Positions 47,501-57,025 of a stretch of DNA of 64,000 nucleotides are shown here, piece by piece. The DNA lies in the NCBI GenBank assembly GCA_018343915.1, contig JABRWF010000008.1, positions 3,162,001 through 3,226,000 of the forward strand. The letters run 5' to 3'. The position numbers and the translations under genes were made by a program. The stretch comes from Agroathelia rolfsii. Taxonomy: Eukaryota > Basidiomycota > Agaricomycetes > Amylocorticiales > Amylocorticiaceae. Within the stretch, counting starts at the first letter, position 1. Each line of letters begins with the position of its first letter. The notes under the pieces are model-generated. The model saw only the letters and a list, made by a program, of their open reading frames with translations. It was not told the origin of the DNA and ran no database searches.

Positions 47501-48650
47501 GCAGCCGGAGGGATTCGACGATGGGTCTGGACGAGTTTGGAAGATGGATCGGGCGATTTATGGATTGAAACAGGCCGGCAGGGTCTGGAACACCGATCTC
47601 AATCAGGCGCTTATCGGACTCGGATTCACTCCTATGGCAGCTGACCCCTGTGTGTATGTTAGGACATACAGCGCACAGCTCGTCATTATTTCTGTGTACG
47701 TGGATGACATGGTCATTTTTGCTGACTCAGCCAAACTGCTTGGTGCGACCAAGGCAGCTATAGCCAGCAAGTTCGAGACGACCGACCTTGGGCAGGTTCG
47801 GCACATTCTCGGCATCGAGGTCACTAGGGACCGATCCGCGCGGAAGCTCACTCTGTCGCAGGGTGCTTACACGAGATCTATCCTTCAGAAATATCACATG
47901 ACCACATCATTCCCATTTGACATACCTGCGGAACCTAACGTGAAGCTCGCTAAAGCCGCCGATGACGCAACCATCACTCAAGCACCTTACCAGTCTGCTA
48001 TCGGCGCGTTACTCTATCTGGCCATCCTCACCCGGCCGGATATCTCATTCGTCGTGCAACACCTCTCTCAGTTCAACTCAAGGCCGACGAACGCTCACTG
48101 GAACGCCGTGAAGCGCGTTTTCAGATACCTACGAGGCACCATCGACGATGGCATTACATATTCACACACCCCCACCAAGCTGAATGTCATCGCTTATTCA
48201 GACGCCGATTGGGCCTCCGACATTACCGACCGCCGGTCTGTTACCGGCTTTGTCTTTTTACTCTGCGGCGGCCCGGTCTCGTGGTCCTCCAAGAAGCAAC
48301 CTTCCGTGGCTTTGTCAACCATGGAAGCCGAATACATGGCCCTCAGTAGCACTGGACGTCACGCTGCCTGGGTCACCTTGTTCTTACAAGGAGTCGGAGC
48401 CAAACCGACAAAGCCCATCACCATTTTCGCCGATAATGCTGCCGCTAACCAGCTCGCCCGTAACACTGTCCACCACTCACGTGCCAAACACATCGACATT
48501 CGTTATCATTTCATTCGCGAACAAATCTCCAACCACGTCATCGACATTACGTACACGCCGAGCAAGATCAATCGTGCTGATATCCTAACGAAAGCCCTTC
48601 CTGGCCCTGCTTACAAATCACTGAAGGAAATGCTGGGAATTCGTCGCTGA
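44589..48650 (+). CDS. Copia gag-pol polyprotein
   Basis: A single frame of 1353 residues from ATG 44589; an in-frame extension to 44571 has no ATG. Order of domains: gag capsid-like region (about 20-200), CCHC zinc knuckle (C222, C225, H230, C235), aspartic protease (DTGAS at D273), HHCC integrase zinc domain (HQALGH...CEAC), integrase core with D485, D548 and E584 (35 residues between the last two, as expected), reverse transcriptase (KWVYKIKRDEKGNIVKYKARLV, QMDVVGAYLNG, YVDD at 1037-1040), and RNase H (YSDADWASD, STMEAEYMAL, FADN, AKHIDIRYHFIRE). The integrase-before-RT order is the copia signature. Between integrase and RT lies a strikingly acidic stretch of about 60 residues (728-787), almost only Glu and Asp. 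The polyprotein is presumably cleaved by its own protease. Confidence 0.96.
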   Translation: MSKDTSTSDLGRMDHLRGAENYSAWKWKMEDVLEELGLLGHVKGEITQPEESKITECQEWNQKQRKALRVIRSRVAEKVASTLVVAETGMQAWNILKNRFQASGDYAALTLRRKMYRTFCSEGESVEEFINKFKGWQDELQLMNKQLTGEDFCYLLMSALPDSWEPFIKAASGEDYKDPEKLMSKIAEEDNRLQARHGTDETTLAFKGKAGGRSSGKAPVECFNCGKKGHIAKFCRSKGKKKDDGAATGMAKSFPITAEALLSEKDENLWLGDTGASVHVAFDKSFFRNYTTSNIKQIKGAGSAKVAGTGCIDVITHVGDKTYELTLKDVLHVPSMKFNLISLGRMEKAGLSFYLTDGRMDGIEQPSNTTIIQGERLDSHLYKMHVEPQRVTPVTYPVTQSRTEAQPQGPVQRSWTEWHQALGHINFPALQYLQQKGMVTGFEVTTKSPESTACEACIQAKSHVKNIPKETATKIHQIGEFVVSDVWGPARVTGINKHRYFFSFTDAATRHTTVYFSDQKSDAPKFVQAYKAFLLTQTGKQMKTLRVDNGKEYINSELQDYLRKEGIRIETTAPHSSFQNGIAERMNRTLVEAARAMIFGADVSISLWPEAVAYACYIKNRAPHRKLVSVTPHEAFWGKKPDISHIRPFGSKFWVHVPDQKRHKLEPKAREFIFTGFSETSLAHRYWSPQSRQILTSRNVTFIPNDRVTSSPGPVTFKKTSIEDTWSQEEEEDEDDDDGKGSEEEKEEAGSEEDKEDEEEGDEKGNHDEEEEMPEEDDDEGDDENSQNKKLSIKIKPRKLRRSQRLAEKEKAKEGSLDAPAEETHHDVHFAYVFGVMEGQEEPRTWSEANRSRDAKKWKGAMDREMGQLVDRKTFKLVGLPAGRRALTSKWVYKIKRDEKGNIVKYKARLVARGFEQKPGIDYKETFAPVVRHDSLRMLFAMAAEKDMEIHQMDVVGAYLNGKLEDDIYMEQPEGFDDGSGRVWKMDRAIYGLKQAGRVWNTDLNQALIGLGFTPMAADPCVYVRTYSAQLVIISVYVDDMVIFADSAKLLGATKAAIASKFETTDLGQVRHILGIEVTRDRSARKLTLSQGAYTRSILQKYHMTTSFPFDIPAEPNVKLAKAADDATITQAPYQSAIGALLYLAILTRPDISFVVQHLSQFNSRPTNAHWNAVKRVFRYLRGTIDDGITYSHTPTKLNVIAYSDADWASDITDRRSVTGFVFLLCGGPVSWSSKKQPSVALSTMEAEYMALSSTGRHAAWVTLFLQGVGAKPTKPITIFADNAAANQLARNTVHHSRAKHIDIRYHFIREQISNHVIDITYTPSKINRADILTKALPGPAYKSLKEMLGIRR

Positions 48651-48657
48651 GGAGGAG
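48649..48657 (+). other. Polypurine tract
   Basis: GAGGAGGAG immediately before the 3' LTR, overlapping the gag-pol stop codon; the standard start of plus-strand DNA synthesis. Confidence 0.75.
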
Positions 48658-48845
48658 TGTTGGATAATAAGGACAATACACAGCTACGAATATAGTATGT
48701 ACTTTTGTATACGTCAGAACAATTATTCTTTTTGTATCTTTTGTAGTCTTTTGTCTTATGTCCCACAATTAACGTACATGTATAAAACCGATACATTTTA
48801 TCTACCGAATATACAAGTCATTTTCTCATCACATTTATTCCAACA
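48658..48845 (+). repeat. 3' LTR of the copia element
   Basis: Same 188-bp sequence as the 5' LTR as far as I can read, followed by the ATTGC target duplication. Confidence 0.95.
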
Positions 48846-49486
48846 ATTGCATGTATTGATAGTTAATAGTTCCATTGCAGTACTAGTTAGAGTATTGCAC
48901 GGATGGATTGGATTGATGTGTCGTTTATGAGAATATGAAATCAAGCTATTTAGGCTTATCAGCAGTAAAACTGTTCGGCATGACCAATGAATTGCCCCGG
49001 GCCCAGTAAAGCACTGACTCCACCCTGCCGTACGTTGACCACGGACATGAACCCTGCTACATGTCGTACCCTCGTTCCTTTATCACTTCACTCCTCCTGT
49101 TTCATCATCTACCGATCGATCTATCTGATTCCACCAGTTCCTAGTACTCAAGTCGTTTTTTTTTCTTCCTTTGACATTTCAGTCATTCATCATTTATAGA
49201 ATTTTTTTTCTTCTTTCTTTCTCAGCTTCACCCCCTTTGTGAGATTCCCCGAGATTGTTGTTGCTCATATTAGTAGTAGAAATTCCACAACATACAGTGC
49301 TGTAGTTTGCGCCGCTATTAAATGTATTGAATCATCATCACGTATCATGCACCATAAGTAACAATCAAAACTTGCCACGGATGGCGCATACGATACGTAT
49401 AACAAAGTCACGAGGATGGCAGTGCCTACTACTTGTCAAGCACTTCCTAGCCACATCGCCTGTGTCAACTCTGACAGACCCGGCAC
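48846..49486. other. Intergenic between the copia element and the Pof1-like gene
   Basis: No gene was seen. It contains the right copy of the flanking repeat at 49051-49240. Confidence 0.5.
49051..49240. repeat. Imperfect direct repeat flanking the copia element, right copy
   Basis: Partner of 44129..44280, same orientation, with several indels. Confidence 0.6.
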
Positions 49487-50541
49487 TCATGAAATATACA
49501 GCTCATCATGCTGAATATACCCCGCAATCTCCTCCGTCACCAGCCTCCGCCAGTCTGGATCACCATTCTTTACCCCGCGTCTGACCTCGCTCGAGCTGAA
49601 CCGGCTCTCATCTTCGCCGATATCCACTAGCGTCAACGCATCTGCATCCATGAATTCGCGCGCGAGACCGAGCGTTTCTGCTTCGGAGGTGGAAGTGGAT
49701 GAGGATGGATAGGCTTCCAAAGCGCGGTGAGCGCAGAGTACGCGCGAGCCATCGCCGCCTAGGGATGACGGGGATGAAGATGAGGACGGGGAGGGAGTAG
49801 GGAGGAAGAACGATCGCAACGCTTGAAACATGTTCTCTTCAGAATGACCGTAATATCTCGGCGCGAAGAGGCGCTCAAGGGTGTCAAAACCCATGAGGAA
49901 CGTCAACCTGGGCTGTAGGAGGGCATGGCTAGTCGATGTATCAATGAGAGAGGATATCCTGGCGTTGAGGAAATCGAGCAGCTTGTGTGATTTGCCGACA
50001 AAGGTGGGTTCGTCGATGATAGCCACTGCGACGTTGTCATTCTCCGAGTTGTTACTATCATCATCATTGGTAGATTTAGACGCCAGCTCTCTGGCTAAGA
50101 GGGCCATCATCTCGAGCCTCTGTACGTAGCTTGCATCTCCCGGTTTGAGTTGTTTGTCTGCATTTGAGACGGAGAGTAGTAGTAGTTTGGCGTCAAAGTT
50201 GTGGACGTCAGAGGCATTCTGCCATGAGCGGGGTGGCTGCAGCCTAGCCAAGGCGAGGTGTGCTCTCGTAGGCGGATTAAAGGACGAGTCGAGGACGGAG
50301 ATATTTAGTAATCGCCGTGGATGTGGTGCAGATGCCAATGGGGATCCTGGCCATCCGATCGAGAAAAGAGATACATGAGATCTTCAAGTAGCTACGGAGT
50401 GTTGAATATCTAACTTGAGAGTGGTAATGGCCAGCGCTCATGAGGGATATGGACAAGCTCGACGGCAGAGGGGCCCCGCTGGATGCGTTGGATGAGAGAC
50501 TGGGCGTGTGTTGCAAAAGAGGCAGGTAATATGGAGGCCAT
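49487..50541 (-). CDS. POF1: Nucleotidyltransferase resembling fungal Pof1/NMNAT
   Basis: Two exons, 50415..50541 and 49487..50346; 328 residues. The HIGH-type nucleotidyltransferase fold is marked by ISVLDSSFNPPTRAHLALA (residues 58-76), where the usual HxGH is reduced to TRAH. FLMGFDTLERLF follows mid-protein, and FSSSEVRRGV near the C-terminus matches the ISSTxxR phosphate-binding motif. This combination is typical of nicotinamide-mononucleotide adenylyltransferase-like proteins and yeast Pof1, so NAD-related adenylyl transfer is the likely chemistry; cytidylyl transfer cannot be excluded. A Ser-rich loop (PSPSSSSSPSS) is inserted before the last third. The intron phase (A|GA, giving Arg) and the continuous motif order support the model. 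The upstream start at 50541 was chosen because it gives a plausible helix (FATHAQSLIQRI). Confidence 0.82.
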
Positions 50542-50866
50542 GATGATGAAGGGGCAGTTGGCAACACTCACTGGCAGCAACACTTGGGACTACAAACAAG
50601 CCTTGTACTGGCCAAGAACGCCTAGACCAAGCACTGCCTTGATCAATATAATAATTATATAATTATAGAAATCCCAAGTATAAAAATAATATTAATCACG
50701 AGTAATAATAATATCAAGTGCTGCGGGCGCCACCGAGTTGTGGCAACAACTTGGCTGAGGCCTCTCATCATCCTCGCCCCCTCAACTACTCCCATCCTTG
50801 TCCATTTCCCCTCATTTCTTGCTGTGTAAAATAGTTCATACTGACAAAGTACTGATCAACCCCCAG
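50542..50866. other. Divergent promoter region, Pof1-like gene and GH17 gene
   Basis: 325 bp between two divergent starts, AT-rich in the left half (50641-50715). A CCCCAG just before the GH17 ATG could be the acceptor of a 5' UTR intron. Confidence 0.4.
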
Positions 50867-53299
50867 ATGACGACGCCGTATCGAGACGTACCAGGGAGTG
50901 CGGGGCTGAAAGACTACTATGACCAGAGTGGGATGCCGGTACGCCTGCTGCCCCCTCGCCAGGGCCATTTATTTATATTAGCCGAGTTCTGACTGTTTCT
51001 CGTATCCTTTTCTACCATCCTCTCTTTCTCACCTCACCACCACCACCACCACCACAACTCTCTCTTTCTCTTTCTTGTCTCCGTGACTTACACGCTCCTT
51101 CATCCAACTTGATATACAATCCATATAATATCCTCGCTCGCTGCTTGCTGTCCGGCACCGCTGTAGCCTCCACACGGTCTCTCGGGCTATCACGACTCGC
51201 CCTATCCCTCTGCAAATAACGCCTCGAGTTACAGTTTACACGAGAACCCAACCCACTCAAATATCTACCCACAACCTGCCGGAGGCGCATACACCCCTGC
51301 TGCTGTTTCTTCTACACAAGATCTCAACGCCATGAGCGCAGCACAGGACCGTTATTCCAACATTGAAAACCCCAACCAGTCCTACAACAGCCCCTGGCTG
51401 GAGAAGGAACAATCGAAAGGCAAGAAGAGCAGGATCATTGTGCGTCTCATACCTTGCTCCCCCCTCCATTTCTTTTCGTCCACGCGACCCAAGTGAAACA
51501 ACGCTAATTTGGACTGTTGCTAATCTTGGCACAAACATTAACATTGTACACCATAGGTCACGGGCACGATAGTTGTCATCCTTGGCCTGATTGTTGCTGG
51601 TATCGTAGTTGGTGTTACGCTTTCCAAGAAGAACTCCTCTTCGTCTTCATCGTCATCATCCTCCTCCTCCTCCTCCTCCAGCTCCTCCAATTCCGGTGGC
51701 AATACCGTTATTGACGGCTTCATCGTCGTCAACGGCACCGATCCCAATGACCCGAGCAAGTTCACGCCTGATGCTCGCTTGTCTAGGAGCTTCTACGGTA
51801 TCTCGTATACGCCTGCCAACTCGCAGTTGCCCAACTGCGGTAACTCGCTCCGTGAGTTTCGGTTTTTCTCCATCTCAACATATCTCTGTACTGATGGCTG
51901 CTTGTTGTAGAGGACGTCATTACGGACATGCAGATCATCTCTCAGCTCACGACCCGTCTGCACATGTATGGCTCCGACTGCAATCAGACTCAGCTGGTGG
52001 TAGGTGTCCCTTCTTCATCCATCACCCTCTTTCGTCGCATATCTCACCATGCTATGCCCCCCCCAGCTCGAGGCCATTCGCCAGACAAAAGTTAATATGA
52101 CGGTCACCATCGGCAATTACCCCGTCGCCAACGATAATGGAGTCGCTTACCAGCGCCAGGCCTCAGAGATCCAGGCCGCTCTCGCGATATATGGCACTGA
52201 CCATGTCGAGGGTATTCAGGTTGGCAACGAGTTTATTCTCGAGTACGTTACCGCCCTCCCATCGGTGCCTCTTTTGACGCCCGCGGCTGACAAAATTTCA
52301 ATTTTCCCCAGCTACTTGGCAGACAACGGCGGAGGTGACAGCCCCAACGGCGCAGTCGGAGATGCAGGTGCCACGATTCTCAACTCGTACATCACCGACA
52401 CGAAGACGATGCTATCCAATCTGAGCTTAAGTGTTCCCGTTGGTACGGCCGATGCGGGCGCATACTTCAACACGGAGGTGTTGGAGAATGTTGACTTTGC
52501 TGTGCGTTTTGCCTATTTACTTTGCCCTTGTCCATGATGAAGAGTGCTGAAGCGTTTTTCTATACATATAGATGTCCAACGTTCACCCTTGGTTCGCCAA
52601 CGTGTCTGTTGGTATGTACAATTCTCTCTTTACCTTTTAAAAGAGAGGAAGTTAACCATTAATATTGTTATCGCTTAACAGACCAAGCTGCCGCATGGAC
52701 CTACTCATTCTTCCAGTCCGAAAACGTGGTCCCGGCCTCTCATTTGTCTAACTCGCCCAAGATGTACATTGGCGAGACGGGTACGTGCTTTTCTTCTATT
52801 TCCCAAACAAAATGAAAGTTTAACAGTTTTTGGTTGACATTTAATCAGGCTGGCCGACGAACTCGACTGATGCTGGCAACGAGAGCAATGGACCTTCGCT
52901 GGCTACTGTTGATACACTCCAGGTAACGTTTCTCGTCTTGTTTCGTGTATAGCCTAATACCGGAGATTAACGTTGATATTTTCTTCCTTTAGATTTTCCT
53001 GGACACGTTCATCTGTGCATCAAACGCCAACGGGACAAAGTACTACTACTTCGAGACCTTCGATGAGCCTTGGAAGGTAATGATTAAATTTATATACTTA
53101 CTCTTCATTCAGGGTGACTCATTCTGTTTCTTATAGACGGTGCAATTCGGTGGTGTGGAAGGCTACTGGGGCATGTTCTACTCGAAGTTAGTGTTTCTTG
53201 TTTTATTTTTACTTTTTGGCGGGAGACGCTAATCACAATTTTAAAAACAGCAAAACTCTCAAGTCGGGCTTGACCATGCCCAACTGCCCGCTTGCTTAA
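50867..53299 (+). CDS. Membrane-anchored GH17 beta-1,3-glucanase-like protein
   Basis: Twelve exons: 50867..50938, 51167..51439, 51557..51851, 51911..51999, 52067..52242, 52312..52501, 52572..52611, 52682..52780, 52849..52922, 52993..53076, 53137..53186, 53251..53299; 496 residues, all in phase. A 115-residue cytosolic Tyr/Pro/Asn-rich N-terminus is followed by one transmembrane helix (TGTIVVILGLIVAGIVVGVTL, about 117-137), basic on its inner side, then a Ser linker and the catalytic domain, so it is a type II membrane protein facing the wall. Catalytic domain landmarks: FYGISYTP, QLTTRLHMYGSDCNQ, GIQVGNEFIL (acid/base E298), NVHPWFANVS, YIGETGWPT, and YYYFETFDEPWK (nucleophile E457). By family it acts on beta-1,3-glucan in wall remodelling. 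Intron 1 holds a (CAC)n run. Confidence 0.92.
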
Positions 53300-54290
53300 G
53301 CAAGTGTTAGCACACATACCTTCTGTTGCTTCCTATCCCAAACATTCGTCTCGTCTCTGTCCTTTCTCCAGTCACGGATAATAATGTATGAACACTATCC
53401 CCGTCCATCTTTTCCCCACACTGTCCCTTCGAATTGTCGCCTCGCCCACAACTGCCTGCCTGCCTTTTTTCAACGTTACCTTTCGTCCTCTGCTTACTCA
53501 TCGCTCCTCCCTCGACAACTACAACTACGGCCTACACAACACCCACTCAATCCGCTCCAATATCTTCCTTGCCCCCTCCCTCATCCCCTTTCAGTTATAT
53601 ACGCCCACCACTACGGACTACTGCTATTTTGTGTACTCTGTCGTCGTCATTTTTGTCGTGCGGTATGGTATGGCATGGTATCATATATAACCACTGAGCT
53701 TTAGGATGTAAATGACGATTTTTTTTTTGTTTACTAGTTGCACTTTTTTCTTTTTTCTTGTTGTTTCTTTTTCATTTTTGTGAATACTTTTTTTTTGCGC
53801 AGATACAGATACCTAATGGACGCCTTTACATACGGATGATGTTATTTCGCCAATATTACCTCTCACGCAGAGACAGAAGATATTTTCTGAATGCGATGGT
53901 GATGTTGACTCTGTTGAGTAACGTCAAGTATTCACTAAAAAAAAAAAAAAAAAAGAGCCAAGCAGGTAGAAATCCGTTTATTTTAAGTGGTATTTTTCAT
54001 GATCAGGCAGAAAAAGGAGTGATAGTTTTCTTCTCGCTATTATCATTAGCTTCATGGTACTCATTTGTTTTATTAGTAGGCTGGCGTGAGCATTAAGTAT
54101 CCTGGACGCGTCGATGGGCGCAATGCCCCGGCTTTTCACATATTGTTGGAGTTCAAGTCGGAGTTTTGGCTATCTTTCTTGAGTTTCTGAGTCAGTAAAC
54201 TTGAACTTTAAGAGCCCCGTCCCCCCCCCCCCCCCCTCCTTCCCTTGGGGGGCCAAAGCAATCCAACCAATTTACCGTATAACCTTGGAA
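53300..54290. other. 3' flank of the GH17 gene and spacer to the F-box pseudogene
   Basis: T- and pyrimidine-rich sequence, probably 3' UTR, then an A18 tract (53937-53954) and a C16 tract (54221). No coding frame is supported. Confidence 0.5.
54221..54236. repeat. C16 homopolymer
   Basis: Sixteen C, 55 bp upstream of the F-box pseudogene start. Confidence 0.9.
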
Positions 54291-56035
54291 ATGGACAATC
54301 GGCGACGAGACCGGGGTAACCGTTCGGATCATATTGACAAAGCTCGTCAAGCTACCATTATCGTCACGGCTCTACCTTGGGAGATTCAGGAGGAGATCTT
54401 GCTCTATGCAGCCTACGAACATCAAATACAGTTCGACGACGTCTTTCAGCTCGGCCGGGGTCCTGAATATAGCTCCACCAGTGGTAAAGGTATCATCCGT
54501 CTTTCGCATATATGTCGCACGTGGCGCACTATCATGCTTAACATGCCAGAGTTTTGGTCCATCGCTCTTCCTGGCAACATGGGCATGTTAAGGGTGTTTA
54601 TCGAACGATCAAGGAACTGAACTTTCCTTTGCCCTTGTATCTTGATTATTATGAATCTGGATACAGTCGAGAATACATTGACGAGATATTGAAACAAAAA
54701 GACAGAGCCTACACGCTCGCTGTTCGTTTACAAACCCCCTCGACATGCCGTAGCTTATGTCTGCGTATGAGAGAATCTAAACAGTTCCCCCTCTTGGAAC
54801 GCCTTTACCTCCAAGCGGTGTCAGGAGGATTTGAATTCCCTGAATCGATGTCCTCAGAGAGTTCTACAGCGTTTCCCAAACTGCGTGAGCTCATGTTGGT
54901 GAATTGCAGATTAACCTGGCCCGCTCCGGGACTGATGAAAGGGTTGAGAAAGTTTTCCTAATCCGTCGCATCCCTTACTGGCCTTCAGGGTGGGATCAGC
55001 CCGACGATCTCAGAGCTTTTGGAGGGACTGCGATATTGCTCGCGTCTCGAATACCTAAGTTTAGCACCGCACTTTGGTACCTTTCTCGAGACGGCCGAGG
55101 AAATGGAGGAACGTGTTCGACATTCCCCACCCGTACATTTACCCCATCTTAAACACATCAAGTTGTTTGAACTCACGGGCCGGCAGTTCATCGTCCTTTC
55201 CCGTCTACTCAGCTTATTAAAATCCAAAGATGTCAAAATCGAGCTGAGTATCCACCTCGTAGGGCATTCACAACTGTTCTATTTAGTGTTTGCCCATGTT
55301 GGTACTTTGGCCAGGAATCGTATCTACGGCGCTGTCGATGACTGGACTGTGCGCTTTGGAGGGTCGCCTATGTTTCGTGGACTTTTGAACATGGACCTGT
55401 CCTCCCCACTGGCCTCTCAAAATAACGTTGACATCGATATCGCCGACGACCAACGGAAAGGGTGGCCACAGCCTCCTGAGCCGCACCGTGAACGCGTGAT
55501 AGACATGTCGCTCACAGACTATGCCCATTGGGGTCGCAGGTTCACTGCCGACAACCAGGTTCATTTTGTGACCTGTCTTTGCGCGCACTGGACTTCGAGC
55601 CTTAGTCTTTATGATTTGACTGATTGGACCGTTAAGCAATGGGAAAAACTGCTGTCCCACGTTCCCCACCTTCGATTCCTGACCTTGGGCGGCGAGAATA
55701 TCAAAGCGTTGTGTAGTTTCCTCGACATCATCTCGCCTCAACGAGCGGGGTCTCGGATCCCTACACCTCAAAATAATCCGACCAGGCAACGTAAACATCG
55801 TTTTCGACATCTTCGGTTATCGGCTGTCGATTTCAGTGCCCCCGTTCCGTCTCAATACGGCACACGGAAGCGAAAACAAGGTGTTGTTTTACAAACATTC
55901 CTCACTCAGGTTTTGCAAGAGAGGAAGCAATGTGGTCTTCAGATCACAAAGCTTACTCTGTGGGAATGTAGGAATTTCGAAGAGACAGACGCTTCTGCCC
56001 TCAGAGAGTCTGTCCGGGAGCTTACCATTTGTTGA
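54291..56035 (+). pseudogene. Decayed F-box gene, paralog of 12974..14677
   Basis: Three stretches line up in order with the intact F-box gene but are broken twice. Stretch 1 (54291..54620) has the F-box core ALPWEIQEEILLYAAYE, IRLSHICRTWRTIMLNMPEFW and the FIERS segment, then stops at TGA 54618. The homology continues at once in another frame (LNFPLPLYLDYY), consistent with a one-base change near 54614. Stretch 2 ends at an in-frame TAA (54959-54961), at the position where the paralog has Tyr. Stretch 3 continues in the same frame to 56035 (LEGLRYCSRLEYLSL, GAVDDWTVRF, DLTDWTVKQWEKLL, SVRELTIC). Neither break looks like an intron. The rest is well preserved, so inactivation is recent, unless a reading error is involved. 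Confidence 0.82.
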
Positions 56036-57025
56036 GGGCACATCCCTTCTATAGCGTTTGTAGCTTGATTGGCTCAAGTAGTTACTTTGTGAACATCAAT
56101 ATGTAGGCGTGTTATCATCTGATATGGGTCGTGACTGACAACCGGAATTATTAATCCCAGATGTACAAGTTGGATGACTCAGCCATAAAATAGTTGTGCT
56201 GTTATGAGTTCCCCTCCACTTGTCTATGCAGAATTCGATGTATATAGTCGTGGCAGCGTGGGCAGAAGACCGCATATAAGGAAATGTATTTCTTCTATTC
56301 CTTGCCAGATTTTCCTCATGCTTCTTATCGTAAACAGAGCAATCAACTTGAGATTAAGTTAACTGAACAATATGTATATATTATTTGAATGAGGGTACCA
56401 GAAGTAAAGGCCTGCCTCAAGCTATAAAGACCATTTAATGAAGCGGAGAGTTGTAAATCAATTTGAAAAATCACTCTCCCTCCTAGTAAATAATAGTATT
56501 GTTGAGGACTATGCTGGTTCAGTTTGATTGTGCTGCCGGCATGGGAACAGAAAGAAAGAAAGAAAGAAAGAAGCGAAAACGATGGTACCCAGAAAATTTG
56601 TTCAACAGCTTATGTATTTCCGATACACCGACATCTACGTGCAATATCCTTAACGTATCACTAATAAAAAACACACTTATATCTTGAGCACTGTACGGAG
56701 TGTGTGAGAATTATTCCCACATGAGTATATGAATGGTTCCTGGGATTTCGTCCATCGTTCGTTCGTCAATCTTCAAGTTGGATGGCAAATGAAATACATG
56801 TACCATAACTCGGCGATGCGTTGGCAATTCAAAGCAAGAGTCAGAAAGAAACGTGAAATTCTATTGTCAATTGTTACAGCGTACAAATTATAGAGGTCAG
56901 ACGATGGGTGATGGTCAATGATGATGATGAAAAGGACACAAGGAAATCATTCGAGACATGATGCACAAAAGAAAAAGAAGAAAAAAACGATGTAAGAACC
57001 CAATGATAATGAATAACGACACCCC
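56036..57025. other. Intergenic between the F-box pseudogene and the fatty acid synthase 3' end
   Basis: No gene was seen. It holds a (GAAA)n run at 56550-56572 and, at its right end, the FAS 3' UTR. Confidence 0.5.

Larger units (their letters stand above)
44301..48845 (+). mobile_element. Complete Ty1/copia LTR retrotransposon
   Basis: 4545 bp bounded by two 188-bp LTRs (TGTTGG...CCAACA) that I could not tell apart by eye, and by the 5-bp target duplication ATTGC (44296-44300 and 48846-48850). The interior has, in order, a primer-binding site, one gag-pol frame without frameshift, and a polypurine tract next to the 3' LTR. All catalytic motifs are present. Identical LTRs, a perfect target duplication and an open frame all indicate a very young insertion. 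It lies between genes, inside an older repeat. Confidence 0.96.
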
